64,000 bases of DNA. It comes from Bacteroides sp. 224. Its GTDB lineage: Bacteria > Bacteroidota > Bacteroidia > Bacteroidales > Bacteroidaceae. The position numbers were made by a program, and so were the translations under genes. The stretch is taken from contig NZ_QVMK01000010.1 in assembly GCF_010500995.1 (NCBI RefSeq), forward strand, positions 27,530 through 91,529, given 5' to 3'. The notes beneath the pieces were generated by a model. The model was not told the DNA's origin, did no database searches, and saw only the letters and a list, made by a program, of their open reading frames with translations. Of the stretch, positions 1-9,218 are shown in pieces (within the stretch, counting starts at the first letter, position 1; every line of letters begins with the position of its first letter).

Positions 1-252
1 CAGAAAGATAACAAGAGCACCTGCCACTGCAAACGATTCAATATCTACATGAAATAGTTTCAACATCCAATCTCCCACAAAGAAAAAACCGATCAATAGC
101 ACAAAAGAAATAACTGTTGCTTTGGTAGCATCGACTTTTTGTCCTCTCTCTTTCAGATTGATAATAATAGGTATAGCACCTATAATATCAATTACAGCAA
201 ATAACACAATAAAAGCACTAACTAATTCTTGAACACTAAATTTTGAAAGCAT
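1..252 (-). CDS. MarC-family integral membrane protein (partial, C-terminus outside window)
   Basis: The minus strand has an open frame from an ATG at 252 that runs off the left edge, giving 84 residues. The translation begins MLSKFSVQELVSAFIVLFAV and continues with IDIIGAIPIIINLKERG, the usual N-terminal pattern of MarC/UPF0056 inner membrane proteins. Two hydrophobic segments are visible (about residues 10-30 and 45-60) and a third begins at the edge. The family's role is not settled; an early link to antibiotic resistance was not upheld. A minus-strand TATCTTTG box at 276-283 fits a Bacteroides -7 element just upstream. The divergent neighbour is the Crp/Fnr-type gene. Family assignment is good; function is unknown. 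Confidence 0.75.
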   Translation of the reverse strand, partial: MLSKFSVQELVSAFIVLFAVIDIIGAIPIIINLKERGQKVDATKATVISFVLLIGFFFVGDWMLKLFHVDIESFAVAGALVIFL

Positions 253-430
253 ATTTTCTCTTTTTTATTTTTCCGCAAAGATAATACATTTTTATGCAAT
301 AAATATAAATCCCCTACAAATTCCCTATTGCAATATAAGATTTAATAAAAAAGGATAAAAAGTACGTTTGCATCATCTAAAAGCAATGCGTTTATTGTTA
401 CTTTGTATATACAAACGAAATTGAAGTTAT

Positions 431-1117
431 ATGGAATCAATGTTCAGCACCATGCTAAGGCTTCCGCTTTTTCAAGGACTTTGTCAGGAAGATTTTACAA
501 ACATATTAGGAAGAGTAAAGCTACATTTCACCAAACATAAACCCGGAGAGTTATTTATTCGGGAAGGTTCTTTATGCAACGAGCTTGTTTTTTTGCTGAA
601 AGGAAAGATGGCGATGAGTACTACTTCTCCAGATGAGTCTTTCACTTTTATCGAATATATTGACGATACCCATCTGATAGAACCTTATTCATTATTTGGA
701 CTCAATACCCAATATGTTTCTTCATATATGGCAGAAACTGAAGTACAAATATTAAGAATCAGCAAAGAATTTGTGGTCAGAGATCTATTCAAGTACGAAA
801 TATTTCGTATGAACTTCACCAATTACATTAGTAACCGAGTACAAGCATTAACGAATAAAATCTGGCTGAATACTCCTAACCAGATTGAACAAAAAATCAT
901 TCACTTCATCCTTATGCACTCCGAAAAGGTTGAAGGAGAAAAAATCCTGAGAATTAAGATGGATGATTTGGCACGCCATTTAGACAATACCCGATTAAAT
1001 GTATCGAAAGGATTGAATGAACTTCAGGAGAGAGGAGTATTGGTATTACACCGGAAAGAGATTGTGGTTCCGGATGGGGGGAGGTTAATCCGTGCAATCC
1101 ATATAATCCGAGGCTAA
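431..1117 (+). CDS. Crp/Fnr-family transcriptional regulator
   Basis: A 228-residue protein with the two-domain Crp/Fnr plan. Residues about 10-125 form a cyclic-nucleotide-binding-like beta barrel (KPGELFIREG at 37-46, then ELVFLLKGKM). Residues about 150-213 form a winged helix, with KMDDLARHLDNTRLNVSKGL as the helix-turn-helix. No cysteine cluster for an Fnr iron-sulfur centre is evident, so the ligand is unknown. The ATG at 431 is used; an in-frame ATG at 440 is also possible. A near-consensus TTACTTTG lies at 398-405. The last ten or so residues are encoded by DNA resembling a dispersed repeat of this genome (see findings). It is not part of the capsule operon, which converges on it with a 5-bp gap. 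Confidence 0.85.
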   Translation: MESMFSTMLRLPLFQGLCQEDFTNILGRVKLHFTKHKPGELFIREGSLCNELVFLLKGKMAMSTTSPDESFTFIEYIDDTHLIEPYSLFGLNTQYVSSYMAETEVQILRISKEFVVRDLFKYEIFRMNFTNYISNRVQALTNKIWLNTPNQIEQKIIHFILMHSEKVEGEKILRIKMDDLARHLDNTRLNVSKGLNELQERGVLVLHRKEIVVPDGGRLIRAIHIIRG

Positions 1118-1122
1118 AAAAA

Positions 1123-1692
1123 TCAATAAAGCCTTTCCGTATAATCAAAAAGCCATTCTGTATCTTTCAATCTTGCATGCTTTCTATCCTTTTCAGATAA
1201 GACAGCCTTATCAGCAGGTATTCCCCAATCGATACCCAAATCCGGATCATCCCATGCAATAGCTCCTTCATATTGTGGAGCATAATAGTTATCACATTTA
1301 TACTGAAAAACCACTTCCTCGCTCAATACACTAAATCCGTGCGCAAAGCCCCGGGGTACAAAAAACTGCCGATGATTTTCTGCGGTCAGCTCAACCGCCT
1401 CCCATTGTCCGAAAGTAGGAGAACCTTTGCGAATGTCTACTGCTACATCCAGTACTGCTCCCTTTATCACTCTCACCAATTTACTTTGGCTAAACGGTGG
1501 TTTCTGAAAATGTAGCCCTCGAATGACCCCATAACTTGATTTGCTCTCATTATCCTGCATAAACACAGTCTTACATACTTTCTCTTCAAACAATCGCTGA
1601 GAGAAAGATTCAAAAAAATAGCCCCTGTCATCTGTAAAGATACGAGGCTCAATAATTACCACTCCGGGTAGTTTGGTTTCTATAATAGTCAT
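1123..1692 (-). CDS. rfbC: dTDP-4-dehydrorhamnose 3,5-epimerase
   Basis: A 189-residue RmlC-type cupin, normal length for the family. The enzyme epimerises dTDP-4-keto-6-deoxyglucose at C3 and C5 on the way to dTDP-L-rhamnose in the cytoplasm. The conserved GVIRGLHFQ stretch carries the expected catalytic histidine (His61), the strand KLVRVIKGAVLDVAVDIR follows, and Tyr131 lies in YKCDNYY. FVPRGFAHGF is also typical. It is the last gene of the capsule operon, directly downstream of rfbA. The partner genes rfbB and rfbD are absent from this window, so they must be elsewhere if rhamnose is made. Confidence 0.93.
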   Translation of the reverse strand: MTIIETKLPGVVIIEPRIFTDDRGYFFESFSQRLFEEKVCKTVFMQDNESKSSYGVIRGLHFQKPPFSQSKLVRVIKGAVLDVAVDIRKGSPTFGQWEAVELTAENHRQFFVPRGFAHGFSVLSEEVVFQYKCDNYYAPQYEGAIAWDDPDLGIDWGIPADKAVLSEKDRKHARLKDTEWLFDYTERLY

Positions 1693-1770
1693 TTTGTAGT
1701 AGTTAGGAGTTAGAATTTAGTAGATAAAAATATAAAGTTCATTTAATACCCGCAGGCTCCCCGGCCTAAG

Positions 1771-2652
1771 TTAAGAAAGTTCTTCCAGAACCTTCAAAAG
1801 ATACTTCCCATACTGATTCTTCAGCATCGGCTCTGCCAGTTCCCTCATCTTATCAGCCGTGATCCATCCTTTACGATATGCAATCCCTTCCAAACAAGCC
1901 ACTTTCAGTCCTTGACGCTTCTCTATCACTTCAATAAATGTACTGGCTTCCGACAGAGAATCATGTGTACCAGTATCTAACCAAGCAAAGCCACGACCAA
2001 GTAATTGTACTTTCAATTCTTTATCATCTAAGAATTGTTGGTTGACAGTAGTAATCTCCAACTCTCCCCGTGCCGAGGGCTTTATATTTTTTGCTACTTC
2101 TACCACTTTATTCGGATAGAAATAAAGACCAACAACCGCATAGTTCGATTTGGGTTTTGCAGGCTTCTCTTCAATGCTTAATGCATTTCCTTCCTTATCA
2201 AAATCAACTACTCCATAACGTTCCGGATCACTTACCCAATATCCAAATACAGTTGCTTTAGCTTCTTCTTCAGCAGCTTTTACGGCATCAGCAAGCATTT
2301 TTGTAAATCCCTGACCATAGAAAATATTATCTCCAAGTACTAAACAGGCAGAATCATTTCCTATAAATTTCTCGCCGATAATAAAGGCTTGCGCTAAACC
2401 ATCCGGAGAGGGTTGCTCGGCATATTCAAAACGAACGCCAAAGCTTGACCCATCGCCTAATAAACGTTGAAAGCCGGGTAGATCATCAGGGGTAGAGATG
2501 ATTAGTATTTCCCGAATACCTGCAAGCATTAGTACAGAGATGGGGTAATAGATCATAGGTTTATCAAAAACCGGTAACATCTGCTTGCTTACTCCTTTAG
2601 TTATAGGATATAAACGAGTACCGGAGCCTCCGGCAAGAACAATTCCTTTCAT
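1771..2652 (-). CDS. rfbA: glucose-1-phosphate thymidylyltransferase
   Basis: A 293-residue nucleotidyltransferase that makes dTDP-glucose from dTTP and glucose-1-phosphate. The start is placed at the ATG at 2652 because the protein then opens with [18 protein letters not shown], the canonical RmlA N-terminus. The frame is open upstream to 2718, but that would overlap the previous gene and add 22 residues without family character. Further signatures are [44 protein letters not shown] and [11 protein letters not shown]. It sits between fcl and rfbC in the capsule operon. Length and motifs match the family well. Confidence 0.95.
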   Translation of the reverse strand: MKGIVLAGGSGTRLYPITKGVSKQMLPVFDKPMIYYPISVLMLAGIREILIISTPDDLPGFQRLLGDGSSFGVRFEYAEQPSPDGLAQAFIIGEKFIGNDSACLVLGDNIFYGQGFTKMLADAVKAAEEEAKATVFGYWVSDPERYGVVDFDKEGNALSIEEKPAKPKSNYAVVGLYFYPNKVVEVAKNIKPSARGELEITTVNQQFLDDKELKVQLLGRGFAWLDTGTHDSLSEASTFIEVIEKRQGLKVACLEGIAYRKGWITADKMRELAEPMLKNQYGKYLLKVLEELS

Positions 2653-2699
2653 GGGATTTGAATTTATGGATTTATTAGTTTTTAGGTTAGGAGGATGTT

Positions 2700-3770
2700 T
2701 TAATCGGTGAGATACCATTCATACATCCTCTCCACTCCTTCTTTAATTTCTATTTTATGCTTCCAACCTAATGAATGAAGTTTAGAAGGGTCTGTTAGTT
2801 TCTTCATTGTTCCATCCGGTTTGCTACTATCAAATCGGATTTCACCTCGATACCTTACTGTTTGTACAATCAGCTCTGACAGATCTTTAATACTGATATC
2901 TTTACCTGTACCAATATTAATATGACAATTACGTATTTCTTGATCTTTTCCTTTCAAATCATCAAAATTCACCTGTTCCATTACAAATACGCAGGCATCT
3001 GCCATCTCTTCGCTCCACAGAAACTCACGCATTGGGGTGCCAGTTCCCCATAATGTAACAGAATCTTCTCTTATGCCATACTTCTTCAATATCCGGTCAA
3101 TCTCAGTTCCATCTCCTTGTCCGGATACACCTTCTACCGGGCGTCTATCAAAATCTTTTCTGATAGCCCCCCAATTTCCATTCATCAAACAATGAGCTAA
3201 ATGTATCTTGCGGATCATGGCAGGTAACACATGGCTGCGCTCCAAATCAAAATTATCATTCGGTCCATAAAGGTTGGTTGGCATCACTGCTATATAGTTT
3301 GTACCATATTGCAGGTTAAAGCTCTCACACATTTTAAGTCCGGCTATTTTAGCAATGGCATAAGGTTCATTGGTATATTCCAAAGGGGCAGTAAGCAATT
3401 CACTTTCAGCCATTGGTTGGTTGGCTTCTTTGGGATAAATACAAGTACTTCCCAGAAATAACAACTTTTTCACATCATGCCGAAAGCTCTCACCAATAAT
3501 ATTTTGCTGAATCTGCAAGTTGTTGTAGATAAAATCGGCACGGTATGTATTATTTGCCATAATACCACCTACATGGGCAGCAGCCAGAAAAACATACTCA
3601 GGTTGCTCTTCATCAAAGAACTGCTTCACAGCCACCACATCCATCAAGTCCAACTCTTTATGTGTCTTTCCTATCACATTTTTATACCCTTTTTGTTGTA
3701 GGGTCTTAAAAATAGCAGAGCCGACCAATCCACGATGGCCGGCTATATATATTTTAGCGCTTTTGTTCAT
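2700..3770 (-). CDS. fcl: GDP-L-fucose synthase
   Basis: A 356-residue short-chain dehydrogenase that converts GDP-4-keto-6-deoxymannose to GDP-L-fucose using NADPH. The Rossmann motif GHRGLVGSA is at residues 11-19, the active-site GSTCIYP at 107-113, and the Tyr137-x3-Lys141 pair lies in [21 protein letters not shown] is typical of Fcl. It is about 35 residues longer than the E. coli enzyme because of an insertion near residues 195-240 ([14 protein letters not shown] onward); I believe such insertions occur in Bacteroidetes homologues but could not check. It follows gmd by 21 bp and the two form a complete GDP-fucose pathway from GDP-mannose. Confidence 0.94.
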   Translation of the reverse strand: MNKSAKIYIAGHRGLVGSAIFKTLQQKGYKNVIGKTHKELDLMDVVAVKQFFDEEQPEYVFLAAAHVGGIMANNTYRADFIYNNLQIQQNIIGESFRHDVKKLLFLGSTCIYPKEANQPMAESELLTAPLEYTNEPYAIAKIAGLKMCESFNLQYGTNYIAVMPTNLYGPNDNFDLERSHVLPAMIRKIHLAHCLMNGNWGAIRKDFDRRPVEGVSGQGDGTEIDRILKKYGIREDSVTLWGTGTPMREFLWSEEMADACVFVMEQVNFDDLKGKDQEIRNCHINIGTGKDISIKDLSELIVQTVRYRGEIRFDSSKPDGTMKKLTDPSKLHSLGWKHKIEIKEGVERMYEWYLTD

Positions 3771-3791
3771 TCAATTCTCAATTTTCAACTC

Positions 3792-4868
3792 TCAATTTTC
3801 AATTTTCGTATGTAGCTTCTTAACAAACTTCATATCATGTGTTACCATGATTTTCACCAACTCTTCAAAACTTGTTTTGGTTGGGTTCCAACCTAACAGA
3901 GTTCTGGCTTTGGTGGGGTCGCCCAATAGCTCTTCCACCTCTGCCGGACGGAAGAATTTGGGGTCTACCTCTACCAGCACTTTTCCGGTAGCTGTATCTA
4001 TCCCTTTCTCTTCTACGCCATTTCCTTCCCAACGCAACTCGATACCTACTTCTTTAAAAGCTAAGGTACAGAACTCGCGCACAGTATGGTATTCGCCAGT
4101 AGCAATTACAAAGTCTTCCGGTGTATCATGCTGCAGAATCAACCACATACACTCCACATAATCTTTGGCATATCCCCAGTCACGCAAAGAATCTAAGTTT
4201 CCTAAGTATAGTTTATCTTGATATCCTTGAGCGATACGTGCTGCTGCCAATGTAATCTTACGGGTTACAAAGGTTTCTCCACGTCTTTCACTTTCATGAT
4301 TAAATAGGATACCATTTACAGCATACATACCATAGCTTTCACGGTAGTTTTTAGTAATCCAAAAACCATATTGTTTAGCCACCCCATAAGGAGAACGAGG
4401 ATAGAAAGGAGTCGTTTCTTTTTGAGGAACTTCCTGTACTTTTCCATAAAGTTCGGAGGTAGAAGCTTGATATATTTTCGTTTTTTTCTCTAAACCCAGA
4501 ATACGAATAGCTTCCAGCATGCGTAATGTGCCTACGGCATCTGCTTCTGCTGTATACTCAGGTACATCAAATGATACTTTTACGTGGCTTTGTGCGGCCA
4601 GGTTATAGATTTCGTCCGGCTGTACTTGTTGAATGATACGAATTAGGGAGCTACTGTCTGTCATATCTCCATAATGAAGATTAATCAAACGTTGTTGTTT
4701 CATATCGCGTACCCATTCATCTAAGTAGAGATGTTCGATACGAGCGGTGTTGAATGAGGAAGAACGACGGATGATACCATGAACTTCATATCCTTTTTCT
4801 AATAAAAATTCGGCAAGGAATGAGCCGTCTTGGCCGGTGATACCGGTGATTAGGGCTATTTTTTTCAT
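3792..4868 (-). CDS. gmd: GDP-mannose 4,6-dehydratase
   Basis: A 358-residue NADP-dependent dehydratase that converts GDP-mannose to GDP-4-keto-6-deoxymannose, the substrate of Fcl. The cofactor loop [12 protein letters not shown] is at residues 9-20, and [16 protein letters not shown] is a family signature. The catalytic set is in STSELYG (residues 136-142) with Tyr161-x3-Lys165 in [20 protein letters not shown] contacts the nucleotide in known structures. The 3' end runs into a low-complexity CTCAATTTT repeat (3770-3806) that also fills the short gap before fcl. It belongs to the capsule operon, 24 bp after the CapD-like gene. Confidence 0.96.
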   Translation of the reverse strand: MKKIALITGITGQDGSFLAEFLLEKGYEVHGIIRRSSSFNTARIEHLYLDEWVRDMKQQRLINLHYGDMTDSSSLIRIIQQVQPDEIYNLAAQSHVKVSFDVPEYTAEADAVGTLRMLEAIRILGLEKKTKIYQASTSELYGKVQEVPQKETTPFYPRSPYGVAKQYGFWITKNYRESYGMYAVNGILFNHESERRGETFVTRKITLAAARIAQGYQDKLYLGNLDSLRDWGYAKDYVECMWLILQHDTPEDFVIATGEYHTVREFCTLAFKEVGIELRWEGNGVEEKGIDTATGKVLVEVDPKFFRPAEVEELLGDPTKARTLLGWNPTKTSFEELVKIMVTHDMKFVKKLHTKIEN

Positions 4869-4892
4869 TTATTTATAACATTCTTTGTTAGT

Positions 4893-6818
4893 TTATTTGC
4901 TTATATTATCTTGATCCAAACATTCAAAACATGAATTCTTACTAAGAAACTCAGGAACAATTTTTTTCATTGCTGCTACAATTTGCATTTGATCATACGT
5001 GTAACTCAAATCAATCAACCCCTGTAATAGTTCATTAACCTCGTTATAGTCATATTCGCGTACATTAGCAATCATTATTTTTTCATGATAGGTTGGTTTT
5101 GTTAGTTCCTTATCATTCAGCAATTCCTCATAGAGTTTCTCACCATGACGTAATCCTGTAAATTCAATTTTCACATCAGAACGTCCAGAAAGACTAATCA
5201 TTCGTTTAGCCAAATCCACAATTTTCACAGGTTTTCCCATATCGAAAATATAGATTTCTCCACCATTTCCCATACTACCAGCTTCAAGCACTAACCTACA
5301 TGCCTCAGGTATAGTCATAAAATACCGTATAATTTCCGGATGAGTAACAGTTACCGGACCTCCACGTTGTATTTGATCCCGGAAACGTGGTATAACTGAA
5401 CCATTTGATCCAAGTACATTGCCAAATCGGGTAGTAATGAATTTTACAGAAGGTTTTCCTTCTATCTCTAGTTTCTTAGCTAAAGACTGCACATAAATTT
5501 CGGCTAATCTCTTCGAACATCCCATTACATTTGTAGGGTTCACAGCCTTATCTGTTGAAATCATCACAAATTTATCAGCTTCATATTTTACAGCCAAATC
5601 AGCAAGTATACGAGTACCACCCACATTTACCTGAACGGATTCAGAAACATTATCTTCCATCATTGGTACATGTTTATATGCTGCTGCATGAAAAATATAT
5701 TGAGGTTTGAACTCTTTAAATATTTTTTCCATGCGAGTTTTATTGGTTATATCAGCCACTATGGTCTGTGTATTCAAATTACGCCAACGATCCTGTAATT
5801 CCAATCGAACATCATGCAATGGGGTTTCAGCCTGATCAATCAATAATAATTTATAAGGATTAAAATTTGCTACCTGCCGCATAATTTCACTTCCGATGGA
5901 CCCCGCAGCCCCTGTTATCAATACACGCTTTCCTTCCAGATGAGATGCAATTTTCCTTAAATCCACCTCAATAGGTTTCCTTTGCAATAAATCCTCAATC
6001 TGAATTTCTTTTATTTGTGTAGGCTCCAATGTTGTGCTTTTCCATTCACGCAAAGGAGGAGCTGCCAGTAAACGTATGTTATGAGCTAATAGTTTATCTG
6101 TCATTTCAGATTCTTTCAAAGCATCCATTTTGGCAGGAGAAACTATAATTGTTTTTACCGATTTATTATCCAAGTGATCAAAAATACTATCATCATTAGG
6201 ATACACATCTACCCCCATCATTACTTTGTTAATTAATTCAGGTTCATCGGCTATAAAACCACGCAAACGATAATGATTTCTAAGATTCACGCGCAAAGAC
6301 TTTGCGATGTTTACCCCTGTCTCTTTGGCACCATAAATAAATACATTCATACGATGTCCATTATCGAAATTAAGCATTTCATAAAACATCTTCACCGCCA
6401 CACGAGAGCAAGCCATCATAGAAAAATTCACAACGAAAGAAATTGCCAACACACTTGATCCTGCAATTTGTAGGCTTGCAAAGGAGTTCAAAAGAAGACT
6501 CACAATTATCAGCACTCCATAAGACACAGTCAACGATATAAATATACGCATTATATCTACAAATGAAGAAAAGCGTAACACATTGGAATATGTACGAAAT
6601 ACTCTGAAGAATATTAGATTAACAGCAACAGTCCACAATACTGTTTTTTGCACAACAGCTCCATCGGTAAACAAAGCTGAAAAATCATATCGCAGCACAA
6701 AAGCCAATAAACAAGAAAAAACAATAATAACTACATCAATCAACAAAATAGTCCAGATAGGCAATACATTAGAAGAAATATATTTCGAAAAAAAATTCAG
6801 TCTCATTTTTATCTGCAT
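4893..6818 (-). CDS. membrane-bound UDP-sugar 4,6-dehydratase, CapD/WbpM/PglF family
   Basis: A 641-residue protein with the full WbpM-like plan: four or five membrane segments in the first 150 residues, a CoA-binding-like Rossmann domain, then the catalytic dehydratase domain. The second Rossmann motif GAAGSIGSE is at 303-311, YKHVPMMEDN at about 391-400 and STDKAVNPTNVMGCSKR at 431-447. Met442-x3-Lys446 replaces the usual Tyr-x3-Lys, as is normal in this family. Such enzymes convert UDP-GlcNAc to the 4-keto-6-deoxy sugar that leads to QuiNAc, FucNAc or bacillosamine. With the WbpV- and WbpL-like genes upstream it forms a likely initiation module. ATG 6806 is an alternative start. Confidence 0.9.
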   Translation of the reverse strand: MQIKMRLNFFSKYISSNVLPIWTILLIDVVIIVFSCLLAFVLRYDFSALFTDGAVVQKTVLWTVAVNLIFFRVFRTYSNVLRFSSFVDIMRIFISLTVSYGVLIIVSLLLNSFASLQIAGSSVLAISFVVNFSMMACSRVAVKMFYEMLNFDNGHRMNVFIYGAKETGVNIAKSLRVNLRNHYRLRGFIADEPELINKVMMGVDVYPNDDSIFDHLDNKSVKTIIVSPAKMDALKESEMTDKLLAHNIRLLAAPPLREWKSTTLEPTQIKEIQIEDLLQRKPIEVDLRKIASHLEGKRVLITGAAGSIGSEIMRQVANFNPYKLLLIDQAETPLHDVRLELQDRWRNLNTQTIVADITNKTRMEKIFKEFKPQYIFHAAAYKHVPMMEDNVSESVQVNVGGTRILADLAVKYEADKFVMISTDKAVNPTNVMGCSKRLAEIYVQSLAKKLEIEGKPSVKFITTRFGNVLGSNGSVIPRFRDQIQRGGPVTVTHPEIIRYFMTIPEACRLVLEAGSMGNGGEIYIFDMGKPVKIVDLAKRMISLSGRSDVKIEFTGLRHGEKLYEELLNDKELTKPTYHEKIMIANVREYDYNEVNELLQGLIDLSYTYDQMQIVAAMKKIVPEFLSKNSCFECLDQDNISK

Positions 6819-6855
6819 TTAACATTTAAGGTTTAGTAATCATTTTTCAGCGACA

Positions 6856-7251
6856 TTATTTCAACACATCATCTGCACTAAGTGAAATATAAGGTCCATC
6901 TTTTACTTCAAAAATAACAGAATCAGAAGCCAACACTTCAATGGTATGCCATTGGCCTGCCGGGATATGAATACCATGATTTCCTTTCAACGGATTCAAT
7001 ATAGCAGTTTCTGTTACCTCCTTATTATCATTATAATAAAGTACTTTCAGTTCTCCCTGAAGCAAAATATACGTTTCTGCTGTATGCTGATGTCTATGAA
7101 TTGGTAAATCTGTTCCTATCTGCAAAGCATTAAGCAAACGTTGAGCTGGTGCATCTAATGCATCATGAAAATTATAATTCATGCGCAAACGTTGACTTTC
7201 TTGTGCCTGTTGGCTTACTTTTGCCAATAATTGATTATCTATAAGTTGCAT
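6856..7251 (-). CDS. WbuC-type cupin protein
   Basis: A 131-residue single-domain cupin. PIHRHQHTAETYILLQGEL gives the first cupin motif with three histidines and a glutamate, the usual metal-ligand set. GNHGIHIPAGQWHTIEVL gives the second motif with a further histidine. The sequence resembles WbuC-family proteins found in O-antigen and capsule clusters, whose reaction is not established; a sugar-modifying role is an inference from context. It lies 37 bp from the CapD-like gene and 2 bp from the WecA-like gene, so it interrupts an otherwise wbpV-wbpL-wbpM-like order. The cupin fold is secure, the family name likely, and the activity unknown. Confidence 0.8.
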   Translation of the reverse strand: MQLIDNQLLAKVSQQAQESQRLRMNYNFHDALDAPAQRLLNALQIGTDLPIHRHQHTAETYILLQGELKVLYYNDNKEVTETAILNPLKGNHGIHIPAGQWHTIEVLASDSVIFEVKDGPYISLSADDVLK

Positions 7252-7253
7252 GT

Positions 7254-8228
7254 TTATTTTATTTCTGATTTATTCAAGTGTAAATAAAAGTAGCTTTTCA
7301 TAAATAACACATAGACCAAACTTAATAAAAGAATAGTAGCTAACAGATAATAATATCCATAACCATACGAATGCACCATTACAAATCCTGCAATAATTAT
7401 AGTTTGTATACACATATAAATAGTCGAAACGGCTATATGTGGCATTTTTAATTCATTAGCCAGAATCTGATATAAATGTTTTCTGTGTGGTAAACCAATG
7501 TTTTCATGAAGTAATATCCGGTGTACTATAGTTAATATAGAATCTACTCCGTAAACCACCAACAATATGATATAGCTGAAATCGTGTGTTACTAATATTA
7601 ATTGTCCAATCAAAAAAACAATAGTGAAAGCTATGCTAATTGAACCAACATCACCGGCAAAACATTTTGCCTTCTTTCTGAAATTAAAGAAATTGAAAAC
7701 CATTATAGCCAGGATCAATACACCTATAAATCGATTATCAATGAATGATATGATAAATTCATTGATGTATCCCAGCGCCAATAATACGATTAATGAATAT
7801 CCACCGGTTATACCATTGATACCATCCATGAAATTATAAGCATTGATAATCCCAATGCAAAAAACTGTAGCAATAATCATATACCACCATGTCCATTGTG
7901 ATTCAAGTGCGCCCCATTGATAAAACATGAATCCCATCCCAACAAAGTGAAAAACCAAACGTATTTTCTGAGATACCGAACGAATATCGTCAATGAAGCT
8001 AATAATTGTAATTAGTGTAAGGCCGATCATAAACCAAGGATATGCAAAGTGAGTAGATAGAGAATACGTTATTGCACCCAAATAGAAAATAATTCCTCCT
8101 CCTCGCAAAGTTATACGGGTATGGGAACTTCGTTCATTGGGTTTATCGATGATGTTATATTTATCTGCGATTTTGAAGTAAAGAAGTTCTGCCAAGAAGA
8201 GCAGAACAAATAGGATGATAAAGTACAT
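7254..8228 (-). CDS. polyprenyl-phosphate sugar-1-phosphate transferase, WecA/WbpL family
   Basis: A 324-residue polytopic membrane enzyme of the MraY/WecA superfamily, with about ten hydrophobic segments. Signature sites are the Asp-Asp pair at residues 80-81 (ISFIDDIRS), NFMDGINGI at 132-140, CFAGDVGSIS at about 189-198, and HRKHLYQIL in the last cytoplasmic loop. These enzymes transfer a sugar-1-phosphate from a UDP-sugar to undecaprenyl phosphate, starting the repeat unit at the inner membrane. The gene lies between WbpV-like and WbpM-like genes, so the first sugar is probably a 6-deoxy-HexNAc such as QuiNAc or FucNAc. That sugar identity is inference from gene order. Confidence 0.88.
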   Translation of the reverse strand: MYFIILFVLLFLAELLYFKIADKYNIIDKPNERSSHTRITLRGGGIIFYLGAITYSLSTHFAYPWFMIGLTLITIISFIDDIRSVSQKIRLVFHFVGMGFMFYQWGALESQWTWWYMIIATVFCIGIINAYNFMDGINGITGGYSLIVLLALGYINEFIISFIDNRFIGVLILAIMVFNFFNFRKKAKCFAGDVGSISIAFTIVFLIGQLILVTHDFSYIILLVVYGVDSILTIVHRILLHENIGLPHRKHLYQILANELKMPHIAVSTIYMCIQTIIIAGFVMVHSYGYGYYYLLATILLLSLVYVLFMKSYFYLHLNKSEIK

Positions 8229-8246
8229 GGCTTTTTACTTCTATTG

Positions 8247-9218
8247 TTATTCTGTGCCTAAATCCGAAAATGATTGGATAGTTTTAATCAGTCCGTTTTT
8301 CGCTGTAACCGGCATTTTTTCAATCTCTAATGCTTTTTTTATTTTTTCATTGGAAACAACATAATTTTCAGTTAACTTTTGCAATCTTTCTGTGTTTAAA
8401 GGTAAATGCAACCATGTTCCTATTCTTGCACAAGTAGTTATCAAGGAGGTATTTAGCTTCCAAATATGAGATTTCTTCCCCATAGCTCTACACATAACAT
8501 CTATCAATTCATTTGTAGAAAGTGCTTCATCATCTGCTATATGGTATATACCAGAAAGCACATCTTTCAATATTAATGCATCAATGACATGGCATAAATT
8601 ATCAATTGAAGTAAACGATCGTTTATTCTCAAAAGCACCAAGAGGCCAAGGAATTCCTTTTCGAATAACACTATACAATAAATTCAAATTCCCTTTATTA
8701 CCTGGTCCATGAATCATACAAGGGCGAAGGATATATATTTGTTTTGAATTTATATCTAAATTATTCGAGCGGGAAAGAATATAGTCTTCTGCGGCTATTT
8801 TACTTTCGCCATAAGGTCCCACTGGATTTGGAATAACATCTTCGCTTAGAAGATCATCCAAAACAGTATCTGCTGCTGCCTTTACTGAACTAAAAAATAC
8901 AAATTTCTTAGCTGTTGATTCTAGAAATAAATCGAATATTTTTTTAGTAAGTCCTGTATTTATATCAAAATACTCTTCAGCCTTAGATTGGTTCTTTGTA
9001 TCATGTGCTTTACCTGCTAAATGAATGATTACATCGAATTGAGGTAAATTCTTCAAAGGAAAAGAAGTGGTTTCTATATCTTTCCAAGAATAAGTTTGCT
9101 TTATTTCATCTTTTAAAGGAGTTATGATATCTAATCCATAAAGAGAGTGTTTATTCTTTAAAGAAGAGACTAAATTTGAGCCCACAAAACCGTGAATACC
9201 AGTGATAAGTATATTCAT
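8247..9218 (-). CDS. NAD-dependent epimerase/reductase, WbpV-like
   Basis: A 323-residue extended short-chain dehydrogenase. The N-terminal Rossmann motif is GIHGFVGS (residues 7-14), the active site is FFSSVKAAAD, and the Tyr-x3-Lys pair is in PYGESK. LRPCMIHGPGNKGN and PWPLGAFENKRSFTSIDNL are close to the pattern of WbpV/WreQ-type reductases, which reduce UDP-4-keto-6-deoxy-GlcNAc at C4. Its start overlaps the end of ugd by 4 bp, indicating translational coupling. With the next three genes it would make and load an N-acetyl-6-deoxyhexosamine. A UDP-GlcNAc or UDP-glucose 4-epimerase role cannot be ruled out from sequence alone. Confidence 0.82.
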   Translation of the reverse strand: MNILITGIHGFVGSNLVSSLKNKHSLYGLDIITPLKDEIKQTYSWKDIETTSFPLKNLPQFDVIIHLAGKAHDTKNQSKAEEYFDINTGLTKKIFDLFLESTAKKFVFFSSVKAAADTVLDDLLSEDVIPNPVGPYGESKIAAEDYILSRSNNLDINSKQIYILRPCMIHGPGNKGNLNLLYSVIRKGIPWPLGAFENKRSFTSIDNLCHVIDALILKDVLSGIYHIADDEALSTNELIDVMCRAMGKKSHIWKLNTSLITTCARIGTWLHLPLNTERLQKLTENYVVSNEKIKKALEIEKMPVTAKNGLIKTIQSFSDLGTE

